Shown here: piece after piece, positions 16,871 through 25,644 of the stretch | Numbering within the stretch: position 1 is the stretch's first letter | Layout of the letters: the number at the start of each line of letters is the position of its first letter | Assembly (NCBI RefSeq): GCF_000243155.2 | Contig: NC_018017.1 | Span: forward strand, 1,178,001 to 1,242,000 | Origin: Desulfitobacterium dehalogenans ATCC 51507 | GTDB lineage: Bacteria; Bacillota; Desulfitobacteriia; Desulfitobacteriales; Desulfitobacteriaceae | Direction: 5' to 3' | Length of the DNA stretch: 64,000 nucleotides | The notes under the pieces: model-generated | What the model was told of the DNA's origin: nothing | The model's input: only the letters and a program-made list of their open reading frames with translations | Databases searched by the model: none | Program-made: the position numbers and the translations under genes

Positions 16871-17521
16871 ATGACAGTATCAAAAAGCGAGAATTTTTTA
16901 GACCGAACATTGAACAGCGAAATGACAAGAAGAAAATTCATGAAGGTCTCAGGAAAAAGTATCGTGGGTGTAGCCATCTCAGCATCATTTCTGTCTCTAA
17001 TAGGATGTACACAGGAACAAGTAACCAGTGGGAAAGTAAGGGTGTGGAGTACGCCCCAAGGACTGCTTGTCGTGAATGAAGCAAAATGTACCGGTTGTCA
17101 ACGCTGTGAAATCAACTGTACTCAAGTGAATGATGGGTATGTATCTTCTTATGTTTCCAGGGCTAAGGTTAGCAGAAACTTAATGTTAAGCCATTTGGGT
17201 AATGGGTTATTAACAGATAACTGGGTGTATTTCCCGGATACATGTCGTCAATGCGAAGACCCTTCGTGTGGAAATGCATGTCCAGTACAAGCAATATCCT
17301 CAGATGATAGGGGAGTAAAAAAAGTCGATCAGTCTAAATGTGTAGGCTGTGGTACATGTACTGCGCAATGTCCATGGGAAATGCCAACGGTTAATCCAGA
17401 AACTAGAAAGTCGTCCAAGTGCATTCTATGTGGTTCTTGTGCAACAGGATGCCCTACAGGTGCATTAAGCGTTGTAGACTGGGATAGTGTAACTGCAGCT
17501 TTGCAGAAAACTAGAAAATAA
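16871..17521 (+). CDS. Tat-exported 4Fe-4S ferredoxin-like lipoprotein (YdhY-like)
   Basis: A 216-residue iron-sulfur protein preceded by aaaggagg. The N-terminus has a twin-arginine motif (TRRKFMK, 19-25), a hydrophobic stretch and then a lipobox-like LSLIGC (Cys46), so it is probably a Tat-exported lipoprotein. Four cysteine clusters follow: CTGCQRCEINC, CRQCEDPSCGNAC, CVGCGTCTAQC and CILCGSCATGC, enough for four [4Fe-4S] centres as in DmsB/HycB-type electron-transfer subunits. It is followed after 15 bases by an AOR-family enzyme, the order of ydhY-ydhV in E. coli, so it likely moves electrons to or from that enzyme. Confidence 0.85.
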   Translation: MTVSKSENFLDRTLNSEMTRRKFMKVSGKSIVGVAISASFLSLIGCTQEQVTSGKVRVWSTPQGLLVVNEAKCTGCQRCEINCTQVNDGYVSSYVSRAKVSRNLMLSHLGNGLLTDNWVYFPDTCRQCEDPSCGNACPVQAISSDDRGVKKVDQSKCVGCGTCTAQCPWEMPTVNPETRKSSKCILCGSCATGCPTGALSVVDWDSVTAALQKTRK

Positions 17522-17536
17522 TAGGGGGATAAAATA

Positions 17537-19663
17537 ATGAGCGTATATGGATGGGCGGGAAAGATCTTAAGAGTCAATTTTACCACAGGCAATATAAATA
17601 CTGAAGATACTAGTAAATATAAAGACTATGTCGGCGGAATGGGAATAGGTTATAAAGTTATTTATGACGAAGTTCCACTGGAAACCCATGCCCATGATGA
17701 AGCTTCCAAAATCGTCATGGCCACAGGCCCGTTAACTGCTACAGGAGTTCCTTGTTCAGGAAGAATGAATATTACTTGCTTATCCTCATGGTCAAAAGGA
17801 TTTTCAATAGTAGATGGACATATGGGTGGACATTTTGCACATGCTTTAAAGTATGCTGGTTATGATGCGATAATATTTGAGGGAAAATCAGCTAAACCCG
17901 TGTATTTAAAGATAGATGATGATAAGGTCTCCATCGAAGATGCCAGCCATTTATGGGGAAAAGGTACCTTCGAAGCCAATAGAATGTTAGTAAAAGAAAA
18001 TGGAGAGAATTTTTGCGCCGCAGTTATAGGTGCGGCAGGAGAAAACTTAGTAAATATGTCAAACCTGATTACTTCGTTTGGGAATTCAGGTGGAGCAGGA
18101 TGTGGAGCTATTTTTGGCTCTAAGAAGGTAAAGGGTATTGCGGTAAGAGGTACTGGAAATATAAAAATTGCCAATGTGAAGGACTTAAGAGAACAAAGTA
18201 ATTATATGTTAAAAGAGTTGATTGGAGGGAACAATAACCATAATGTACCGGCAACTCCACAATCTTGGGCGGAATACTCAGCGCCTTCCGGAAAAAACAG
18301 ATGGTCAGGGGCTTCAGGACTAGGATGGCATAAAGCACCAGGCGGATTTGTTGACATGGGTGAGCAGCCGCCGGGAGATCTAAATAAGATAGGCTTTAGA
18401 GCACATAAAGGACATTTTGACCACGGAGATCTTGCCGATAAATATATGGTTAAAGTCGGAGGATGTTCATCTTGCCCAATCAGATGCTATGCCGAATATG
18501 ATGTCGATCCATTGGCTGATTTTGATTTACCGACAAAGGTTTCTAATACTTGTATGCCTATTATTTCAGTAGGGAATTGGTATGCGGGAAATATCGGAAA
18601 AATGAAACATGTGGATGAAAATGATGGCAGTTTTGTAAACAATGTTACGGGTGCGAGAGCTGTAGATGAATATGGTCTTTGGGATAACTATGGAAATATC
18701 CAAAAGGACTTTGCATATTGCTATAAAAAAGGAATACTAAAGGAAAAGCTCCCGAAAGAGGAATATGATTCCATACCATGGGAACTATTGGAATCTGGTG
18801 ATCCGAGATGGATATGGGAAATAGTAAAGAGAGTAGCATCGAATAAGGGTGAAATAGCAACAATAGGTATGGGAACCTATCTCATGGTAGAAAAATGGGG
18901 ATTAGGAAAAGAATATTTTGATGATCAAGGCCAAGGCAATCTTTGTTACAATGGCTATCCTAACCACCATGGACCTAGTGAAGCAGGGCAAGCAGCGATG
19001 CTTTATAATCTGATGTACAATAGGGACTGTATGGTGCATCATGTTACCTGCATCACATCCTCCGGATCACCCTATGAACTATATAAGGGAATACTTGAAG
19101 AAGAGTTTGGTGAGGGTGTAATAGATCCGCCTAAACACTATACGCCTATGAATAGAAGCAAAGCGAAATTTGCCAAATGGGCTTTTATTGGTAAGCAATG
19201 GCATGATATGGCAACCCTTTGCAACTGGATGTATCCCATGACTTTGTCTCCGGTTAAAGCAAGAGGATATAAAGGGGATTTAGAACTGGATGCCAAATAT
19301 ATGACAGCTGTTACAGGTGAAAAATGGACAAGAGCAGATGTGGATTTAGCCAGTGAGAGAGTTAGCAACATGCTAAGGGTAATAACAGCTCTATCCTATA
19401 ATATTCATTTAGGAAGTAAGAACTTAAGAAAAGATCATGATGAAATTACTAAATGGGTATTTGATAAGGATCCTGACTTTAAAGCCTTTGAAGAAGGAAC
19501 AGACAAATTAGATCGAGATGATATGGAAATTGCACGAGATATGTTCTATGAGGAGATGGGCTGGGATAAGGAAACAGGAATACCTACTAGGAAAACCCTG
19601 GAGAGACTAAGCCTTGGTTATATGGCAGATGATCTGGAAAAGAGAGGGCTGCTGCCAGCCTAG
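17537..19663 (+). CDS. Aldehyde:ferredoxin oxidoreductase family enzyme (YdhV-like)
   Basis: A 708-residue AOR-family protein. N-terminal part MSVYGWAGKILRVNFTTG, GPLTATGVPCSGR and the pterin-binding SGGAGCGAIFGSKKVKGIAVRG are typical; the [4Fe-4S] ligands are Cys310, Cys313 and Cys317 (GGCSSCPIRC) with a fourth probably at Cys505. AOR enzymes bind tungsten or molybdenum as a bis-pterin cofactor and oxidise aldehydes or reduce acids. Length ~700 (longer than the 600-620 of classical AOR) and the neighbouring YdhY-like and YdhW-like genes place it in the YdhV branch, whose substrate is unknown. The enzyme has no export signal although its ferredoxin partner appears to have one. Confidence 0.88.
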   Translation: MSVYGWAGKILRVNFTTGNINTEDTSKYKDYVGGMGIGYKVIYDEVPLETHAHDEASKIVMATGPLTATGVPCSGRMNITCLSSWSKGFSIVDGHMGGHFAHALKYAGYDAIIFEGKSAKPVYLKIDDDKVSIEDASHLWGKGTFEANRMLVKENGENFCAAVIGAAGENLVNMSNLITSFGNSGGAGCGAIFGSKKVKGIAVRGTGNIKIANVKDLREQSNYMLKELIGGNNNHNVPATPQSWAEYSAPSGKNRWSGASGLGWHKAPGGFVDMGEQPPGDLNKIGFRAHKGHFDHGDLADKYMVKVGGCSSCPIRCYAEYDVDPLADFDLPTKVSNTCMPIISVGNWYAGNIGKMKHVDENDGSFVNNVTGARAVDEYGLWDNYGNIQKDFAYCYKKGILKEKLPKEEYDSIPWELLESGDPRWIWEIVKRVASNKGEIATIGMGTYLMVEKWGLGKEYFDDQGQGNLCYNGYPNHHGPSEAGQAAMLYNLMYNRDCMVHHVTCITSSGSPYELYKGILEEEFGEGVIDPPKHYTPMNRSKAKFAKWAFIGKQWHDMATLCNWMYPMTLSPVKARGYKGDLELDAKYMTAVTGEKWTRADVDLASERVSNMLRVITALSYNIHLGSKNLRKDHDEITKWVFDKDPDFKAFEEGTDKLDRDDMEIARDMFYEEMGWDKETGIPTRKTLERLSLGYMADDLEKRGLLPA

Positions 19664-19681
19664 AATTAAGGAGACATAAAG

Positions 19682-20395
19682 ATGTTTAGAAGAAGAAAAC
19701 CAGGATTTGCCGTAGAGATTAACAAAAAAGAATTTGGAAATGAATCCAATGAAATTAATGCGGACAGAGCAGAAGAAGAATTAAGAATGAAGATAGATTT
19801 AGTGGATCTGCTTGATGAAGAAGATTTAGTTGACGCGGAATCCCAGGATATGGAGGAACAAGGTGAGCAAGTAGGTGGATCAAAGTATATACTTTTGGCA
19901 GACTTTATTAGAGAAAGAAGTATTGGCTCCATGCTCACAAGCCAAAAATCCTTAGTTGAAGAGGATGAAACAGTGGAAGAAACCATAGAAAAAATGGGAG
20001 GTGAGGAAGATACTCAAGACATAGTGTCTATAAAAGGTAATGAGGATGTATATTATTATTCAAATCAATATATGAGCGATAACTATGCCATGATTGCTAT
20101 GTTAGTTGAGGAGAAGGATTTATCAAAAACGATAGTTGAAATGGTAAGGTGGAATTGTAAGACTTATCCTTGTCCCACACCTATCTACTATTTTGGTAAA
20201 ACGCCGTATTCTTATAACGATGAGGAAATAGAGATAGCTTTAAATAAGTTGAGAGAGGATGAAAGATACAAAGACATAAAAGAACTTCTTACAGGAAACA
20301 ACATCCGATACTTCTATTCTACTCTTCATATGAGTGAGAAATATGCGAGGGCCTTGGCAGAAAGTACCGAACAAGGAGAATATGGATATAATTAA
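19682..20395 (+). CDS. YdhW-like acidic protein of the AOR cluster
   Basis: A 237-residue protein whose first ~120 residues are very acidic and low in complexity (EEDLVDAESQDMEEQGEQ; EEDETVEETIEKMGGEED), followed by a more ordered domain with YYYSNQYMSDNYAMIAMLVEEKD and WNCKTYPCPTPIYYFGKTPY. The position directly after the YdhV-like gene (19 bases) and the size agree with YdhW of the E. coli ydhYVWXUT operon; I base the name on synteny more than on remembered sequence. Possibly an assembly or adaptor protein for the AOR. No signal peptide. Confidence 0.55.
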   Translation: MFRRRKPGFAVEINKKEFGNESNEINADRAEEELRMKIDLVDLLDEEDLVDAESQDMEEQGEQVGGSKYILLADFIRERSIGSMLTSQKSLVEEDETVEETIEKMGGEEDTQDIVSIKGNEDVYYYSNQYMSDNYAMIAMLVEEKDLSKTIVEMVRWNCKTYPCPTPIYYFGKTPYSYNDEEIEIALNKLREDERYKDIKELLTGNNIRYFYSTLHMSEKYARALAESTEQGEYGYN

Positions 20396-20695
20396 AATTG
20401 GGACTTTAAAAGGAGGTGTAAATTACTGATTTGATCCTTTTTTAATCTGAATGGAATAATAGTATACTAATTGAGCGTACTAATATATTTAAATTTTAAA
20501 ATAGTAAAATAACTATATTGATTATTCGGACTTGTTAGAAATCTCGATTGAATTATCTTGACAATAAGTGGGTCTATAGTATATCCTTTCATTAAGTACT
20601 GAATTGATTGTTGTTGACCAATGTTTACGTTCTTAAACAATTATTTAATCTCAATAATCAAATACACAATATAAGCAGGATGAACCTGCCTTAAT
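20396..20695 (+). other. Intergenic region after the AOR cluster, no gene seen
   Basis: AT-rich gap. It holds an imperfect stem aaaagga...tcctttttt at about 20408-20443 right after the YdhW-like gene, which could be a weak terminator, and a short gcagg-atgaa-cctgc hairpin at 20675-20689. No credible ORF and no riboswitch family that I recognise. Confidence 0.4.
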
Positions 20696-20741
20696 ACCAT
20701 GGAGGTCGTTAAAAACGTGCCTTCATGGTGTTTTTATTTTT
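20696..20741 (+). terminator. Strong rho-independent terminator
   Basis: Ten-base-pair stem accatggagg / ccttcatggt (one G-U pair), extended inward by cgtt/aacg, followed by tttttattttt. Lies 108 bases before the ABC transporter operon. Because it is 300 bases after the AOR cluster, it could end that transcript or act as a leader attenuator for the transporter. Confidence 0.8.
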
Positions 20742-20848
20742 GAGGTATAGAGTATAAGAACTTTTTAATTAAGGAAATGGTAAGTAAGTGTTAAAAATCT
20801 AAATGTCTTTCTTCGAGGGCTATGGCAAAGAAGTGGAGGATGATTAAG

Positions 20849-22453
20849 ATGAAAAGCAAAAATGGGAAGTGGATGATTTCAGGTGTACTTATCATGTGTA
20901 TAGCGCTCCTTCTGGCGGGTTGTGGAGGAAGCAATCCGGTAACTACTGGGGGAAAGACTGCCAAAGATGAACTGGTTATTTATATTGGGTATGGGATGAC
21001 CAGTGGCGGTTATGATCCCTGCACCGGTTATGGAATCTATGGAGACGGAATCTTCCATAGTGCCTTATTGAAATTCAATGCCAAAATTGAAGTGGAACCG
21101 GATCTGGCTGTCAATTATACAATTAGTGACGATGGCTTGACTTATACATACACTCTTCGCGACGATGTGAAATTCTCTGATGGCCAGTCTTTAACCGCTG
21201 ACGATGTAGCCTTTACCTATATGACCGCCAAAGCAAGTGGATCCAGTGTGGATTTGACCATGCTGGAAAAGGCGGAAGCCAAAGATAATACGACCGTCGT
21301 CTTTACCTTGAATAAAAAATGGTCAGCATTTGTCTCTACCACCGCCCTGCTGGGAATTGTCCCCAAGCATGCTTATGGACAGGGGTATGGGGACAATCCG
21401 ATTGGGACGGGCCCCTTCAAAGTAGCCCAATTGGATAAAGAACAACAGCTTATCGTCGTCCCCAATGATTATTATTACGGAACCAAGCCTAGCTTTAAGA
21501 AGATCACTATTCTGAACTTGGATGAGGAAGCCGCCTTAGCGGCAGCAAAATCAGGAAACTTAGACGTAGTCATGGTTAATCCTGAGTATGCTTACGAAGA
21601 GGTTTCCGGTATGACTATGGAAAGCATTAAGACTGTGGATAATCGGGGATTTAATTTACCCACCATACCGGAAAGGTCGGATGCCAATGGCAATGTGATC
21701 GGAAATAACGTAACCAGTGATTATGCCGTACGCAAAGCTCTAAACATTGGTATTAATCGGAAGACCATCATCCAGAATGCTCTTAATGGTATAGGGTTTC
21801 CCGCCTATGGCCGAGTGGATGCTTTACCCTGGAACAACACTCCAGAATTTGAGGATGGCCGGGTGGAAGAAGCAAAGGCCCTGTTGGAAGAAGCAGGCTG
21901 GATCGACACCGATGGAGATGGAATACGGGAGAAGGATGGAATCAAGGCTGAGTTTAAAATCACGGGAAGAACAGATGATTTGCAACGCTATAATTTGGCC
22001 GTGGCTTTAAGCGAAGATGCTAAGAAACTGGGAATTAATCTTATGGCTGAAGCCGTGGCCTGGGCCGACTGTAAAGCTTTGACCCGCAATATACCCACCT
22101 GCTGGGGAAGCGGTGACTATAATCCTATCGACCTTTACAATGCTCATTATTCCAAAATGATTGGCGTCGGGACCAGCAATCCTGCTTCCTATTCCAATCC
22201 TAAAGTGGATGAATATATTGAAAAAGCTTTGGCAGCTACCAGCATGGAAGAAGCCATAGAGTATTGGAAACTCTCGCAATGGGATGGCGAGACAGGAACC
22301 AGCGTCGATTATCCCTTCTTATGGATTGTCAATATCGACCATACTTATTTTGTACGGGATGGGTTAAGCCTTGGGGAACAACGGATTCATCCCCATGGAC
22401 ATGGAGTGCCGGTTATCGCCAATATGAATGAGTGGACCTTTGAGCACAATTGA
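20849..22453 (+). CDS. ABC transporter substrate-binding lipoprotein (SBP_bac_5; Nik/Dpp/Opp type)
   Basis: Start ATG 20849 is chosen because gtggagga ends 8 bases before it and the signal peptide begins there; ATG 20822 would add nine residues ahead of the ribosome site. The 534-residue product has a lipoprotein signal with LLLAGC (Cys25) and a full family-5 solute-binding fold (LVIYIGYGMTSGGYDPCTGYG, EPDLAVNYTISDDGLTYTYTLRDDVKFSDGQ, GTGPFKV, YAVRKALNIGINRKTI). This family binds peptides, nickel chelates or opines. A histidine-containing C-terminal segment HPHGHGVP and the following Nik-like genes leave nickel or another metal chelate as an option, without proof. Confidence 0.88.
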   Translation: MKSKNGKWMISGVLIMCIALLLAGCGGSNPVTTGGKTAKDELVIYIGYGMTSGGYDPCTGYGIYGDGIFHSALLKFNAKIEVEPDLAVNYTISDDGLTYTYTLRDDVKFSDGQSLTADDVAFTYMTAKASGSSVDLTMLEKAEAKDNTTVVFTLNKKWSAFVSTTALLGIVPKHAYGQGYGDNPIGTGPFKVAQLDKEQQLIVVPNDYYYGTKPSFKKITILNLDEEAALAAAKSGNLDVVMVNPEYAYEEVSGMTMESIKTVDNRGFNLPTIPERSDANGNVIGNNVTSDYAVRKALNIGINRKTIIQNALNGIGFPAYGRVDALPWNNTPEFEDGRVEEAKALLEEAGWIDTDGDGIREKDGIKAEFKITGRTDDLQRYNLAVALSEDAKKLGINLMAEAVAWADCKALTRNIPTCWGSGDYNPIDLYNAHYSKMIGVGTSNPASYSNPKVDEYIEKALAATSMEEAIEYWKLSQWDGETGTSVDYPFLWIVNIDHTYFVRDGLSLGEQRIHPHGHGVPVIANMNEWTFEHN

Positions 22454-22488
22454 TAAAAAGCCCGCCTAAGGAGTAACATTAAAAATGA

Positions 22489-22758
22489 TGGCTCTAATGC
22501 CCTATAAGCGTAGCTTTGCGTACAGGAGAGAACGATTTTAGCGGAAGGGCGGCTGTGTTAACGAAGCTTTCTTAACATAGGCGAGCCACCGGTTCACATC
22601 AGGTAGTACCCTGGGGTTTGGCTCGACTGTTAAGAAAGCAAGTTGACCAGCCCTGGAGCTAATGAGTGAGCGGATGTACGTAAAGCTACACGACCCGAGC
22701 AACGAGCTTCATTTATCGATGATGCAGCTTAAGATGGAACTCCATGAGTGAAAAATGA
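22489..22758 (+). ncRNA. Structured RNA-like element, copy A (paired with 58215-58580)
   Basis: A 270-base segment between the transporter's binding-protein and permease genes, bordered on both sides by aaaaatga (22481-22488 and 22751-22758, the right one counted within the element). It contains nested complementary arms: gtagctttgcgtac (22510-22523) with gtacgtaaagctac (22676-22689); gttaac with gttgac; gctttcttaaca with tgttaagaaagc; and cgagcca with tggctcg around a loop that includes ggttcacat and ggggttt. The same arms, with compensating changes, recur at 58215-58580, which is strong evidence for a conserved folded RNA. No protein frame is credible here. Could be a HEARO/omega-RNA-like element lacking its nuclease gene; family not confirmed. 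Confidence 0.7.
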
Positions 22759-22778
22759 AGAGACTTGAGGAAGCATAG

Positions 22779-23777
22779 ATGAGAGAGAGAAACAAGGTCT
22801 TACAGAAACTAATATGGCCATCCTTCCTGCGCATGATCACTTTGCTCATTGCTATGAGTGTCATTGCTTTTGCCTTGGTTATGGCTTCACCTGTTGATCC
22901 CATTGATGCATTTGTGGGCTCAGAGTCCAATGTCTCACAGGAACAAAGGGACAATGTGGCTCGTTACTGGGGGCTGGATAAGCCCCCGGTGGAGCGCTTT
23001 TTAACTTGGGCAGGCAATGTACTCCAGGGGGATATGGGAATTTCCACCACCTATCGATTACCTGTCACCCAAGTGATAGGGGAACGGGTGAAAGCATCCT
23101 TAGCCTTAATGGGAGTAGCTTGGGTTCTCTCCGGGATATTGGGCTTTGTCCTTGGTATCCTGGCCGGAGTGAACCGGGGGAAGCTGATGGACCGCTTCAT
23201 AAAAACCTTTTGTCTGGCCTTATCCTCAGCTCCGACATTTTGGATTGGGCTGTTGATACTGATGGTTTTCGCCGTGAATCTGCAGTGGTTTCCTATTGGC
23301 CTGGCGGCTCCCATCGGCAGGCTTGCCTCAGAGGTAACCCTTTGGGAACGCATACATCATCTGATTTTACCTGCTTTTACACTAAGTATTATAGGAGTGG
23401 CGAATATCGCTCTTCATACCCGTCAGAAAATGATCGACGTTCTCGAGTCAGAGTATGTGCTCTTTGCCAAAGCAAGGGGAGAATCTACCTATAGTATTGT
23501 TAAACGACATGGAATTCGCAATATTATGCTTCCGGCTATTACCCTGCAATTTGCCTCTTTCAGTGAATTGTTTGGGGGTTCTGTCTTAGCTGAACAAGTC
23601 TTTACCTATCCGGGCTTGGGCAATGCGGTGACTCAAGCAGGGCTTCGTGGAGATGTGCCTCTATTTTTGGGGATTGCTTTGTTCAGTGCAGTCTTCGTCT
23701 TCGCAGGGAATTTCATTGCCAACCTGATTTATGGCATCGTCGATCCCCACATAAAGGAGGCGAATCCCCATGGATAA
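22779..23777 (+). CDS. ABC transporter permease (NikB/DppB type)
   Basis: A 332-residue membrane protein of the BPD_transp_1 family with six predicted helices. The N-terminal helix carries the usual MRMITLLIAMSVIAFALVMASPVDP-like pattern and the cytoplasmic EAA loop is visible as EYVLFAKARGESTYSIVKRHGIRN (around 227-250). It pairs with the next permease to form the import channel. Separated from the binding-protein gene by the 325-base structured element, yet overlapping the next gene by 8 bases, so the operon appears to have been split by an insertion. Confidence 0.9.
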   Translation: MRERNKVLQKLIWPSFLRMITLLIAMSVIAFALVMASPVDPIDAFVGSESNVSQEQRDNVARYWGLDKPPVERFLTWAGNVLQGDMGISTTYRLPVTQVIGERVKASLALMGVAWVLSGILGFVLGILAGVNRGKLMDRFIKTFCLALSSAPTFWIGLLILMVFAVNLQWFPIGLAAPIGRLASEVTLWERIHHLILPAFTLSIIGVANIALHTRQKMIDVLESEYVLFAKARGESTYSIVKRHGIRNIMLPAITLQFASFSELFGGSVLAEQVFTYPGLGNAVTQAGLRGDVPLFLGIALFSAVFVFAGNFIANLIYGIVDPHIKEANPHG

Positions 23778-24630
23778 CTACACAATGACGGCTGAACTTA
23801 TACGGGATGGGGGATTGAATCGAAGGACGAAGACCTTTTTTATGTTAGGGATTTGCGCAGCAATTTTGATTGCCATTACGGTCATGGGATTGACTATGAG
23901 TCCGGAAGCCTATGCGCCGGACTACGGGGCTAAGAAGCTGGCTCCCTCAGTAGATCATTGGTTTGGTACCGATTATCTGGGACGGGATATGTTTGCCCGG
24001 ACGATTAAAGGTTTGTCCACCAGTATTCTGGTTGGTCTTTTAGCGGCTACGGTCAGTGCGGTAATTGCCCTGATTCTGGGTATTGTGGCAGCAACGGCGG
24101 GTGGCAAGGTGGATCAATTCGTCAGCTGGCTCGTGGATTTGTGCATGGGAATTCCCCATATCGTATTACTGATGTTGATATCCTTTATGCTGGGGAGGGG
24201 GCTCCAGGGAGTCATCATCGCCGTAGCTGTAACTCACTGGCCTTCTTTAACACGGGTGATGCGGGCTGAAGTCCTCCAGATCCGCAATGCACACTATGTG
24301 CAAGCGGCAAAAAAATTAGGTAAAAGCAACTGGACTATTGCCAAAACTCACATTGTTCCCCATGTTTTTCCTCAATTTGTGATCGGGCTGATTTTGCTTT
24401 TTCCCCATGCTATTCTTCATGAAGCGGCGATCACCTTTTTAGGTTACGGCCTACCTCTGGATATGCCCGCTGTCGGGATCATTCTTTCGGAAGCTATGAA
24501 ACACTTAGCCACAGGGATGTGGTGGTTGGCATTCTTCCCAGGCGTGATGCTTTTGATCATTGTCATGATGTTTGAAGCTATCGGAGAAAGCCTAAGACGA
24601 CTGATCGATCCCTATAGTGCTCAAGAATAG
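23770..24630 (+). CDS. ABC transporter permease (NikC/DppC type)
   Basis: A 286-residue permease with an N-terminal anchor helix (about 18-40), a periplasm-side HWFGTDYLGRDMFART segment typical of DppC/NikC, and five further helices. The EAA motif is EVLQIRNAHYVQAAKKLGKSNW... (about 176-200). Start overlaps the preceding gene's end by 8 bases. Together with NikB-like protein forms the transmembrane pore of the importer. Confidence 0.9.
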   Translation: MDNYTMTAELIRDGGLNRRTKTFFMLGICAAILIAITVMGLTMSPEAYAPDYGAKKLAPSVDHWFGTDYLGRDMFARTIKGLSTSILVGLLAATVSAVIALILGIVAATAGGKVDQFVSWLVDLCMGIPHIVLLMLISFMLGRGLQGVIIAVAVTHWPSLTRVMRAEVLQIRNAHYVQAAKKLGKSNWTIAKTHIVPHVFPQFVIGLILLFPHAILHEAAITFLGYGLPLDMPAVGIILSEAMKHLATGMWWLAFFPGVMLLIIVMMFEAIGESLRRLIDPYSAQE

Positions 24631-24642
24631 GAGGGGATGGGT

Positions 24643-25644
24643 ATGAGCCTTATCCTGGAGAAACTATCCGTTAAAGAATCAAACCCAGTAAATAAAGCGC
24701 AGGGGAAGCCGGATACTGTAGAAAAAAAAGGATCCCCTCTTCTGGTAGTGAATAATCTATCCGTTAGATTTCGAATGTATGAAAAAGGCCTTAAGCAACG
24801 GGAGCTGGAGGTCATTTCCCATTTGGATGTCACCATCCATAAAGGAGAGATTTTGGCAGTCGTCGGCTCCAGCGGTTCTGGCAAGAGCCTGCTGGCTCAT
24901 GCTATATTAGGAATTCTCCCTGCCAATGCGACGATGGCAGGTACCTTAAACTATGATGAAGAGCCTTTGACACCAAAACGTCAGAAGAAATTGCGCGGTC
25001 ATGAGATCGCGTTGGTTCCTCAATCCGTATCTTATCTTGATCCTCTCATGCGGGTTGATAAACAGGTTCGTGGTGAGAAAGGAACCCAGGAACAGCAGCG
25101 CAAAGTTTTTGAACGCTTTGCCCTCAAAGAGGAGGCCGGTCAAAAATTTCCCTTCCAGCTTTCCGGTGGTATGGCTCGTCGAGTCTTGGTTGCCACCGCA
25201 GTGCTCAGTGATGCCAAGCTCATCATAGCCGATGAGCCTACTCCTGGACTCAATCCGGAAATTGCCGAGGAGACCATGCGGATTTTTCGTGAACTGGCAG
25301 ACCAAGGCTGTGGTGTGATGCTCATCACCCATGATATTGATTTGGCTTTAAAATACGCTGATCGGATTGCTGTCTTCTATGCGGGAACCACAGTAGAAGT
25401 CACACCGGTAGAGAATTTTCTGCAGGGTGGAGATGCACTGCGTCATCCCTATAGCCGGGCTTTGTGGCATGCTCTCCCTCAAAATGGTTTTAATCCTATT
25501 TCCGGTTCCCAACCCTATGCAGGAAGCATTCACACAGGATGTCGGTTCGCCCCACGCTGTGAGTGGATCAGCGGGGAATGTGCAGGGGAAGTGCCTATGC
25601 GTAGAGTAGGAGACTGCGAAGTGAGGTGTGTTCATGCTTCTTGA
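24643..25644 (+). CDS. ABC transporter ATP-binding protein (NikD/DppD type)
   Basis: Start ATG 24643 gives 6-base spacing from aggagggg; ATG 24637 touches the ribosome site. A 333-residue ATPase with a ~25-residue extra N-terminal stretch, Walker A GSSGSGKS (around 84-91), Q-loop VPQSVSYLDP, signature LSGGMARR, Walker B LIIADEPTPGL, H-loop ITHDID and the C-terminal oligopeptide/nickel domain with CRFAPRCEWISGEC. It powers the importer jointly with the next ATPase. Confidence 0.9.
   Translation: MSLILEKLSVKESNPVNKAQGKPDTVEKKGSPLLVVNNLSVRFRMYEKGLKQRELEVISHLDVTIHKGEILAVVGSSGSGKSLLAHAILGILPANATMAGTLNYDEEPLTPKRQKKLRGHEIALVPQSVSYLDPLMRVDKQVRGEKGTQEQQRKVFERFALKEEAGQKFPFQLSGGMARRVLVATAVLSDAKLIIADEPTPGLNPEIAEETMRIFRELADQGCGVMLITHDIDLALKYADRIAVFYAGTTVEVTPVENFLQGGDALRHPYSRALWHALPQNGFNPISGSQPYAGSIHTGCRFAPRCEWISGECAGEVPMRRVGDCEVRCVHAS

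Noticed and set aside
22510-22689. Group II intron fragment as an explanation for the structured element
   Set aside because: No domain V-like hairpin with its GAAA-containing loop, no GUGYG 5' end and no reverse transcriptase nearby.
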